The translations under genes and the position numbers were made by a program. This document shows, in pieces, positions 56,803-64,000 of a stretch of 64,000 bases of DNA. This DNA is from Tragulus kanchil (lineage: Eukaryota; Chordata; Mammalia; Artiodactyla; Tragulidae): assembly GCA_022376925.1 (NCBI GenBank), contig JAIOJX010000027.1, positions 21,035,471-21,099,470 on the forward strand, given 5' to 3'. Every line of letters begins with the position of its first letter. The first letter of the stretch is position 1. Below the pieces are notes generated by a model that did not search any database, was not told the origin of the DNA, and saw only the letters and a program-made list of their open reading frames with translations.

Positions 56803-57175
56803 AGGGTTCTCAACACTGGGCAGCATCGAAATCATCTTCAGGTCTTGTGAAAGCACAGACGACTCACCCCAGAGCTTCGTTTCTGTGGATCTAGGGGAGG
56901 GTCTGAGAATGTATATTTCTCTCTCTCTTTCTCTTCTTTCCCCCCAAACTTTCCTTTATTAAATTATTATTATTTGGGCTGTGCTGTGCCACATGTAGGA
57001 TTCTAGTTCCAATCAGGGAGCGAGCCTGTGACCTTTGCAGTGGAAGTGCACAGTCTCACCCCCTGGACCACCAGGGACCTCTGCCCAAGAATCAGCTTTT
57101 CTAAGGAGTTCCCAGGGGATGCGGATGCTGCTGGACCAGGGAGGACGTTTTGAGAGCCCCTGTTCTAGAGATGTG
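56803..57175 (+). mobile_element. MER5A-like hAT element split by a CHR SINE
   Basis: Left part (GGTTCTCAACACTGGGCAGC, GGTCTGAGAATGTATATTTC) and right part (AAGAATCAGCTTTTCTAAGG, GACGTTTTGAGAGCCCCTGT) match a MER5A non-autonomous hAT-Charlie element. They are separated by an antisense CHR fragment at 56950-57082. The nesting dates the SINE as younger. Confidence 0.72.
56950..57082 (-). mobile_element. CHR SINE inserted in the MER5A-like element
   Basis: CTTTATTAAATTATTATTAT, GGCTGTGCTGTGCCACATGT, CAATCAGGGAGCGAGCCTGT and head CTGGACCACCAGGGACCT. Confidence 0.82.
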
Positions 57176-57881
57176 ATGGTGCCGAAGAAACAGACCCTAG
57201 GCGCAGGGTTTTGGGGTTGGGTGACCTGCGCGATAGGAGCCCAGTTGCGAGCACCGGGCGGGCTTCAGGAGCTGCAGGGCACGGGCTCAGCTGTACCAGG
57301 GGCTTCCTGGATCAGGGACTGACCCGTGTCCCCTGCATTGGCAGGTAGACGCTAACCACAGGACCACCAGGGAGGTCCCTGCCCGGGGCATTTTCCCCTG
57401 GCCTGCACTCGCTGTGTTTTTGCATGAGGAAGAAAATGAACAGCCCCAGGTCCTTTGTAAGAGATGCTACTGGTCCCTGAACCAGAGGCCTTGTGCCCTG
57501 GGGACTGGAATCGTTGGTGACTCACAGTTCACTGTCTCTCCTTCTTAAGCGAATTGCCCACAGCCATCTGGAGTGGCCCTAGTTGAAGATGCCTGGAAAA
57601 TTTCCTCCACCACTCTTGTGGGGATTTCTTAGCTGAAGACCCCTGATACAGTGGTCCACAGCGGGCCTCCTTGCCGTGAGGAGGCAATTCCGGGGGCCGT
57701 TTATGCTTCAGAGCTCCCTGTGGGACCAGGCTGAGGCAGAACTTTCCAGCTGAACCTGCAGCTCAGGTCTGCTTCTTGCCTTGCCTTCTTCTGCCTCCAC
57801 AAGCCCTGCACCTCCTCCTGAGAGCGCGTCTTTGAGAAATCACTTGTGCAAAACCTTATCTCAGGCTCTGCTTCCAGAACA

Positions 57882-58255
57882 AGGGTTCTCAACACTGGGC
57901 AGCATCGAAATCATCTTCAGGTCTTGTGAAAGCACAGACGACTCACCCCAGAGCTTCGTTTCTGTGGATCTAGGGGAGGGTCTGAGAATGTATATTTCTC
58001 TCTCTCTTTCTCTTCTTTCCCCCCAAACTTTCCTTTATTAAATTATTATTATTTGGGCTGTGCTGTGCCACATGTAGGATTCTAGTTCCAATCAGGGAGC
58101 GAGCCTGTGACCTTTGCAGTGGAAGTGCACAGTCTCACCCCCTGGACCACCAGGGACCTCTGCCCAAGAATCAGCTTTTCTAAGGAGTTCCCAGGGGATG
58201 CGGATGCTGCTGGACCAGGGAGGACGTTTTGAGAGCCCCTGTTCTAGAGATGTGA
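57882..58255 (+). mobile_element. MER5A-like element plus CHR SINE (false second copy)
   Basis: Copy of 56803-57175, with the nested SINE at 58029-58161, in duplication 16. Confidence 0.68.
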
Positions 58256-58335
58256 TGGTGCCGAAAGAAACAGACCCTAGGCGCAGGGTTTTGGGGTTGG
58301 GTGACCTGCCGACGATAGGACCCCGAGCCCAGTGG

Positions 58336-58798
58336 TTCGGGGAGGACTGGCGGCTCCTGGCTCTTGGGAAACACAATGTCCCCGACAGCTTGCAGTGGGG
58401 AGGGGCCGCGCTGGCTCTCGCAGGATCTCTGGCCCTGGAGCCAGGGAGCCGAGACAGAAGCGCTCAAGATCGTGGAATCGGGGGGTTGTGTCTGAGAGCC
58501 GTTGCTGCAGCCAAGCAAGCAGATGTGAGGCCCGGGTTATTTCATCTCCCGTTCAGAGCAAAGTGCGACAGTCACGGCACCTCTCTGGCAGGAAGGGTCG
58601 GGTCTCCTGTGGCGGGAAGGCTCCTCAGGCTGAAAAGCAGGGTCAGTGTCTGTAGAGGATGAAGAACCTGGGAAACATTCAAATTCTCCGCCTCAGAGAG
58701 TCTCCTGGGCCAACGTCAGGGCCCGAAAGGGAGGGGGTAGGACACGGGATTAAGGAGTGGGATGTCCATGTGGTGGGGATCAGGGAATTATATACATA
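58336..58798. other. Unique upstream flank
   Basis: GC-moderate sequence with no recognisable repeat or gene. Confidence 0.4.
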
Positions 58799-59013
58799 GG
58801 GGCTTCCCTGGGAGCTCAGTCACTAAAGAACCTGCCTGCAATGGGAGAGACCCAGGTTTGATCCCTGGGTCGGGAAGATCCCCTGGAGAAGGGAATGGCA
58901 ACCCACTCCACTATTCTCGCCTGGAGAATTCCTTGGACAGAGGAGCCTGCAGACTGCAGTCAACGGGGTCGCAAAAGAGTTGTGGGACACGACTGAGCGA
59001 CTCAACAACACAC
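58799..59013 (+). mobile_element. Bov-tA SINE
   Basis: GGGGCTTCCCTGGGAGCTCA head, CAGGTTTGATCCCTGGGTCG, GGAGAATTCCTTGGACAGAG, GACACGACTGAGCGACTCAA and an ACAACAC tail. Confidence 0.94.
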
Positions 59014-59109
59014 AACAAGCACAAGGCTTGCAGAAGGTGAGTGGGCGTACACAGCAAGCTACAGTGCTCATTGTATGAAACCGAATCAGTAAAAAAAAAA
59101 ACAATCTTC

Positions 59110-59565
59110 CCGCTCTTATTTGTGTATTTCTGATTACCAGTTAATAAGTAGTTTGAAAAATAGTTATTAGTCATTTTTGTATCCTTCAAGACGGTGAATT
59201 ACTTGCATCTTTTCTTCTGTTCTTCAGTCAAGTATTTTAGCTTTTCTTATAGAGATGTGGAAAGATGTGTCTCTTTTATACGAATTGTTCTTTTGTTGGT
59301 GACTCTGTTATAAACATTTTCTCCCAGACTGTCACTTCGGTTCTGTTGTTTTTTTTTTCTAAACATTTGTTGGATTCCATTTTTTTCCCTTTTATAACTA
59401 CTAGGGTTTTTTTTTTTTTGCTTAGAAAAGCTTTCTCTACCATGAGAATGTGTTGTTTTTCTTTTTCTTTTTTCAAATAATAGTAATAATCTAACAGTTT
59501 TTTCAAAGGTTATATTTTGTTTATGGTTGGATCTTTCATTTATTCTGAGATGCTTTTGCCTAAGG
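59110..59565. mobile_element. Ancient L1M-like fragment
   Basis: AAACATTTTCTCCCAGACTG, GCTTAGAAAAGCTTTCTCTA, GGTTATATTTTGTTTATGGT and ATCTTTCATTTATTCTGAG follow the order of an old L1 subfamily sequence. Contains T-runs. Confidence 0.6.
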
Positions 59566-59627
59566 TATAATGCAGGGCTGAACGCCCCTGCCCTAAAGGG
59601 AACAGACATAATTTACTGACTATGCTA

Positions 59628-59800
59628 CTCTTTTTTTTTTTTTAACTTTTATTTATTTATTTTTGGCTGTGCTGGGTCTTTGTTGATGTGTGGGTTTAGC
59701 TGCTCTGCGGTATGTGGGATCTTCCCGGATCAGGGATCGAACCTGTGTCTCCTGCATCGGCAGACGGGTTCTTATCCACTGAGCCACAAGGGAAACCCCT
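59628..59800 (-). mobile_element. CHR-1-type SINE, short
   Basis: Poly-T, TTTATTTATTTATTTTTGGC, CTGTGCTGGGTCTTTGTTGA, CAGGGATCGAACCTGTGTCT and head GAGCCACAAGGGAAACCCCT. Confidence 0.9.
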
Positions 59801-59819
59801 GTGCTACTCTTCTTCCTGC

Positions 59820-59902
59820 TTTTGTTGCTGTTGTTGCTCAGTCCCTAGGTTGTGTCTGACTCTTTGCAACAGCAGGGGCTGTAGCATGCCAGGCCTTCCT
59901 GC
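59820..59902 (-). mobile_element. Bov-tA 3'-end fragment
   Basis: TGTTGCTGTTGTTGCTCAGT, GGTTGTGTCTGACTCTTTGC and GCATGCCAGGCCTTCCTGC. Confidence 0.72.
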
Positions 59903-60096
59903 TTACTGTCACCTAAATCTTAAACTAAATCACTCTGTACAAATGCTTCTCTTTGCGGCCTCCATTCTGCTTCTCTGACCTGCCTGCTTATTCTTGTATC
60001 CTTATTAAGATATCCTAACAAACACCTGCAGAGTACGCTTTCCTATTAAATGTTTAAGGCTCTATCAATTATGTCATTTTTAAAAACACACCCCCA

Positions 60097-60421
60097 GGGC
60101 TTCCCCTGGTGGTCCAGTGGGTGAGGACACCGCCTTGCAGTGCAGGGGCGCCGGTTTGATCCCTGGCCTGGGAGGATCCCACGTGCTGCGGAGCGGCTGG
60201 ACTGATATGTCCAGTTACCCAGCCGGAGCTCTGGAGCGCATGCGCCCGGAGCCGGTGCTCTGCGACAACAGGGGCCACCGCGATGGGAGGCCCGCACGGG
60301 CCAAAGAGCAAAGATGGATGAAAAATGGACAAGTGAAAGACCAATAGAAGCGGACCTCCCGTCCCCCCTCCCTCCCCACCCCACTCCCCCCAAAATTAAT
60401 AAATAAATAAATGTTAAAAAA
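60097..60421 (+). mobile_element. CHR-2 SINE
   Basis: GGGCTTCCCCTGGTGGTCCA head, CGGTTTGATCCCTGGCCTGG, GCGCATGCGCCCGGAGCCGG, AGAGCAAAGATGGATGAAAA and an AATAAATAAATAAA tail. Confidence 0.94.
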
Positions 60422-60664
60422 ACCACACCCCCATTTTAGCGCCTCTTTGTCCAACAGTCCTGAGCTGGGGAACGGACAGGCATTGAGGGAGGAGGGCATC
60501 CATCGTGTCTTTTCCTTTTATCAGCTAATTTTAGACACTCTTTTTTCCAAATTTCCTAAAATTTTTCAGTTTTAGGATTGACTCGACAAGTTTTTGGATT
60601 GACTCATGTCTGGATTTTACCTGAGATAGCATTATATGCATATTAACATAAAGAGCTCAAACTA

Positions 60665-60965
60665 GTCAGCCCTAAAGGAAGTCCGCCCTGAATATTCATT
60701 AGAAGGACTGATGCTGAAGCTGAAGCTCCAATACTTTGGCCACCTGATGTGAAGAGACAACTCTTTGGAAAAGTCTCTGATGCTGGGAAGAATAGAAGGC
60801 AGAAGGAAAAGGGGGGCACAGAAGATGAGATGGTTGGATGGCATCACTGAGTCAGTGGACATGAGTCTGAGCAGGCGCTGGGAGACGCTGAAGGACAGGG
60901 AAGCCTGGCGTGCCGCAGTCCACGGGGTCGCAGAGAGTCCGACACGACTGAGCGCCTGAGCTGGA
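60665..60965 (+). mobile_element. BovB (RTE) LINE 3' end
   Basis: CCCTGAATATTCATTAGAAG, CCAATACTTTGGCCACCTGA, GAGATGGTTGGATGGCATCA, CCGACACGACTGAGCGCCTG. A 64-codon frame (60765-60959) reads [16 protein letters not shown] and [14 protein letters not shown], the BovB reverse-transcriptase C-terminus. Only this fragment remains. Confidence 0.95.
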
Positions 60966-60974
60966 TTGAACATA

Positions 60975-61177
60975 AAGAGAACTGATGTATTTTCAAGGTT
61001 GAGTGTTTTCATAGAGGAATGCTCTCTAAGCCCTCATGTGTGTCCTTCTGTGACGTTTAATCATTTTATTCATGTACATATGTGTTAGGTTTATCTGAGT
61101 ATTTTACAGGTTCTGTTGTAATTGTGAATGGCATCTACTTTTCTATTAGATTTTCTAGTTGGTTCTTGCTACCGATG
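60975..61177 (-). mobile_element. Antisense L1 fragment
   Basis: A/T-rich text such as GTATTTTCAAGGTTGAGTGT, GGAATGCTCTCTAAGC and TTGTGAATGGCATCTACTTT resembles the complement of L1 ORF2. Moderate confidence; repeated at 62063-62265. Confidence 0.5.
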
Positions 61178-61221
61178 GGCTTCCTAGGTGACGCTAGTGG
61201 TAAATGCAGGAGACATGAGAC
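61178..61221 (+). mobile_element. Bov-A2 SINE head cut at a junction
   Basis: GGGCTTCCTAGGTGACGCTA and GTGGTAAATGCAGGAGACAT, then abrupt fusion to CHR-2 sequence; the uninterrupted element is at 62266-62390. Confidence 0.85.
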
Positions 61222-61505
61222 GTGAGGACACCGCCTGCAGGGGCGCGGTTTGATCCCTGGCCTGGGAGGATCCCACGTGCTGCGGAGCGGCTGGACTGAT
61301 ATGTCCAGTTACCCAGCCGGAGCTCTGAGCGCATGCGCCTGGAGCCGTGCTCTGCGACAACAGAGGCCACTACGATGGGAGGCTCACACGGGCCAAAGAG
61401 CAAAGATGGATGAAAATGGACAAGTGAAAGACCAATAGAAGTGGCCCGCCTGCTCCCCTCCCTCCCCACCCCACCCTCCAAAATAAATAAATAAATAAAT
61501 CTTTA
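61222..61505 (+). mobile_element. CHR-2 SINE, headless false copy
   Basis: Same element as 60121-60421 but starting at the duplication-17 junction and missing many single bases (CCGCCTGCAGGGGCGCGG). Not an independent insertion. Confidence 0.88.
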
Positions 61506-61752
61506 AAAAACCACACCCCCATTTTAGCGCCTCTTTGTCCAACAGTCCTGAGCTGGGGAACGGACAGGCATTGAGGGAGGAGGGCATCCATCGTGTCTTT
61601 TCCTTTTATCAGCTAATTTTAGACACTCTTTTTTCCAAATTTCCTAAAATTTTTCAGTTTTAGGATTGACTCGACAAGTTTTTGGATTGACTCATGTCTG
61701 GATTTTACCTGAGATAGCATTATATGCATATTAACATAAAGAGCTCAAACTA

Positions 61753-62053
61753 GTCAGCCCTAAAGGAAGTCCGCCCTGAATATTCATTAGAAGGACTGAT
61801 GCTGAAGCTGAAGCTCCAATACTTTGGCCACCTGATGTGAAGAGACAACTCTTTGGAAAAGTCTCTGATGCTGGGAAGAATAGAAGGCAGAAGGAAAAGG
61901 GGGGCACAGAAGATGAGATGGTTGGATGGCATCACTGAGTCAGTGGACATGAGTCTGAGCAGGCGCTGGGAGACGCTGAAGGACAGGGAAGCCTGGCGTG
62001 CCGCAGTCCACGGGGTCGCAGAGAGTCCGACACGACTGAGCGCCTGAGCTGGA
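61753..62053 (+). mobile_element. BovB LINE 3' end (false second copy)
   Basis: Copy of 60665-60965 in duplication 17, identical by eye. Confidence 0.9.
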
Positions 62054-62265
62054 TTGAACATAAAGAGAACTGATGTATTTTCAAGGTTGAGTGTTTTCAT
62101 AGAGGAATGCTCTCTAAGCCCTCATGTGTGTCCTTCTGTGACGTTTAATCATTTTATTCATGTACATATGTGTTAGGTTTATCTGAGTATTTTACAGGTT
62201 CTGTTGTAATTGTGAATGGCATCTACTTTTCTATTAGATTTTCTAGTTGGTTCTTGCTACCGATG

Positions 62266-62390
62266 GGCTTCCTAGGTGACGCTAGTGGTAAATGCAGGAG
62301 ACATGAGACGTGAGTTCAATCCCTGGGTCGGGAAAATCCCCTAGAGGAGGACATGCAATCTAGTTCAGTGGACTTTCCTGGTGAGTCCAG
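62266..62390 (+). mobile_element. Bov-A2 SINE, partial
   Basis: Head with the GTGACGCTAGTGGTAAATGC form, GAGTTCAATCCCTGGGTCGG and AATCCCCTAGAGGAGGACAT, then truncated. Repeated at 63341-63465. Confidence 0.88.
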
Positions 62391-62548
62391 AAAAGCTATT
62401 GGATTTTGCATGCTGACTTGAAGTTCAGCTTAATTTTACTTTTTCTGATAGCTTTTTGGTTGATTCTCCTGTGTATTTTAGGTTGATAATCACATTGTAT
62501 GAAAGTATCGACAATGTGATCTCTCCTTTACCTGTCTTTATACCTTAT
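62391..62548 (-). mobile_element. Antisense L1 fragment interrupted by SINEs
   Basis: TTTTGCATGCTGACTTGAAG and GATAGCTTTTTGGTTGATTC resemble antisense L1 ORF2. With 62063-62265 it forms one L1 split by the Bov-A2 insertion. Repeated at 63466-63623. Confidence 0.5.
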
Positions 62549-62755
62549 TTTGGTGACTTAGTGGTAAAGGATCTGCCTGCCAAGCAGGAGACCCAGGTTG
62601 GATCCCTGGGTGGAGAAGATTTCCTGGCGGAGGAAATGGCAACCCACTCCAGTGTTCTTGCCTGGAGAACCCCAATGACGGAGGAACCTGGTGGGCTACA
62701 GTCCATGGGGTCACAAAGAGTCAGACACGTGTTAGTGACTAAACAACAACAAAAC
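62549..62755 (+). mobile_element. Bov-tA/Bov-A2 SINE
   Basis: TTGGTGACTTAGTGGTAAAG, CCCAGGTTGGATCCCTGGGT, GCAACCCACTCCAGTGTTCT, GGTGGGCTACAGTCCATGGG, AGAGTCAGACACGTGTTAGT, tail ACAACAACAAAAC. Confidence 0.94.
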
Positions 62756-63285
62756 GCTTATTTAGTTTTATTTCCTTACCACGCAGGTCTATGCATCCCC
62801 TACAGTGGTCAGTGGTACCTATGACAGTATTTAAAATTTACTGGAAACTGTTTAAAGTGGGGGTGATTATATGATGCAACTATTCAGCACAGCATGAGTG
62901 GTTGGTTTGCTCTACTAGAAAGGAAGCTTTACCAGGCTGAGAAATGTTCAGTCCATCAATCTTTCATTATCGAGACGGTTCCGTATCAATAAGAGACTCG
63001 GAAGAAACAGGAGAGCTCTGTCTGATAAACCTGCAGTTAAAGCCAAAACTCTGCTTCCTGCGGCCATGTGAGTACCAGGTAAGACTGGATGTAAAACTGA
63101 TTTATTGTTATTCTTGACAATGAAGGGAAAAAGTACTCCCACCACGGCCCTGAATTCTGCACAATAAAACCTTGTCATAGCTGCCAACACTTTTCATTTT
63201 TAATGAGAAAAGGTGTTGAATTTTTATCAAATCTCTCTTTAGTATCCACAGAAATGTTTGGGGCATTTTCTCTGAAATCTGTTAA
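62756..63285. other. A/T-rich flank without recognised feature
   Basis: No gene or clear repeat between the SINE and the duplication-18 junction. The SINE itself is falsely repeated at 63624-63830. Confidence 0.4.
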
Positions 63286-63623
63286 TGTGAATGGCATCTA
63301 CTTTTCTATTAGATTTTCTAGTTGGTTCTTGCTACCGATGGGCTTCCTAGGTGACGCTAGTGGTAAATGCAGGAGACATGAGACGTGAGTTCAATCCCTG
63401 GGTCGGGAAAATCCCCTAGAGGAGGACATGCAATCTAGTTCAGTGGACTTTCCTGGTGAGTCCAGAAAAGCTATTGGATTTTGCATGCTGACTTGAAGTT
63501 CAGCTTAATTTTACTTTTTCTGATAGCTTTTTGGTTGATTCTCCTGTGTATTTTAGGTTGATAATCACATTGTATGAAAGTATCGACAATGTGATCTCTC
63601 CTTTACCTGTCTTTATACCTTAT

Positions 63624-63830
63624 TTTGGTGACTTAGTGGTAAAGGATCTGCCTGCCAAGCAGGAGACCCAGGTTGGATCCCTGGGTGGAGAAGATTTCCT
63701 GGCGGAGGAAATGGCAACCCACTCCAGTGTTCTTGCCTGGAGAACCCCAATGACGGAGGAACCTGGTGGGCTACAGTCCATGGGGTCACAAAGAGTCAGA
63801 CACGTGTTAGTGACTAAACAACAACAAAAC
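63624..63830 (+). mobile_element. Bov-tA/Bov-A2 SINE (false second copy)
   Basis: Copy of 62549-62755 in duplication 18. Confidence 0.9.
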
Positions 63831-64000
63831 GCTTATTTAGTTTTATTTCCTTACCACGCAGGTCTATGCATCCCCTACAGTGGTCAGTGGTACCTATGAC
63901 AGTATTTAAAATTTACTGGAAACTGTTTAAAGTGGGGGTGATTATATGATGCAACTATTCAGCACAGCATGAGTGGTTGGTTTGCTCTACTAGAAAGGAA

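Larger units (their letters stand above)
56168..58335 (+). repeat. Tandem duplication 16 (period about 1079-1087)
   Basis: 56168-57254 is repeated at 57255-58335. The first 100 bases of copy 2 miss several bases of a CHR SINE, and the last 40 of copy 1 are scrambled relative to 58300-58335. The roughly 950 bases between look identical. Confidence 0.92.
60121..62314 (+). repeat. Tandem duplication 17 (period about 1088)
   Basis: 60121-61221 is repeated at 61222-62314. Copy 2 starts inside a CHR SINE with seven or more missing bases. The join shares GTGAG and fuses a Bov-A2 head to a CHR body. Confidence 0.92.
62211..64000 (+). repeat. Tandem duplication 18 (period 1075, cut by window edge)
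   Basis: 62211-63285 is repeated from 63286 and runs off the right edge. Its first 100 bases also match 61123-61221, giving three copies. Confidence 0.92.

Noticed and set aside
2120..64000. A novel regularly spaced 1.1 kb repeat system or segmental array.
   Set aside because: The units share no sequence with each other, only within pairs. The period is the only common property, and errors sit at the joins. Assembly overlap explains all of it.
1..64000. CRISPR arrays, phage or bacterial genes.
   Set aside because: No short regularly spaced direct repeats with unique spacers and no prokaryotic gene structure. The sequence is clearly ruminant.

Overview
The window is mammalian, from a ruminant and most likely a bovid. 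It is full of Bov-tA/Bov-A2 SINEs and BovB LINE 3' ends, which in mammals are confined to ruminants. It also carries cetartiodactyl CHR-type tRNA SINEs, L1 fragments, and older mammalian MIR, L2 and MER5A-like copies. GC content is high over much of the left 48 kb and falls to the right.

Only one protein-coding piece can be supported: the first coding exon of SDK2 (Sidekick-2) on the minus strand at 35867-35930. It lies in a dense CpG island (about 34950-37340) and is followed by a clean GT splice donor. Positions 1-35866 are therefore the 5' part of SDK2 intron 1. The rest of the gene lies beyond the left edge. Positions from about 36 kb to 64 kb are promoter and upstream flank, with no recognisable gene. 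Long open frames in the CpG island and in SINEs are not genes.

The dominant and unexpected structure is a series of 18 direct tandem duplications. Each has a period of 1.02-1.18 kb (mostly 1.07-1.11 kb), and they occur every 2-6 kb from about 2.1 kb to the right edge, where the last is cut off. They cover unrelated sequence: unique intron, SINEs, the CpG island and L1. The copies are near-identical inside. Indels and losses cluster at the junction, at the end of copy 1 and the start of copy 2. Sparse internal substitutions are often C/T at CpG sites, as between alleles. The best reading is that contig ends overlapping by about 1.1 kb were concatenated without merging, i.e. false assembly duplications, not a biological repeat. 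If so, the true locus is about 20 kb shorter. Where two joins are close, sequence appears three times (around 3.0-5.3, 37.7-40.1, 45.8-48.2 and 61.1-63.4 kb).

Layout. 1-35 kb: GC-rich SDK2 intron 1 with scattered SINEs, an old L1 at 16.1-16.7 kb, an antisense L1 3' end at 8.4-8.8 kb, and several A/T-rich TAATTA-bearing islands that could be conserved enhancers. 35-37.3 kb: SDK2 promoter, CpG island and exon 1; a false partial copy of the island lies at 38.0-38.5 kb. 37.4-49 kb: upstream flank with few repeats. 49-64 kb: repeat-dense flank (L1, L2, CHR, Bov-tA, BovB and a MER5A-like element split by a SINE). No tRNA, rRNA, CRISPR or intact transposon gene was seen.
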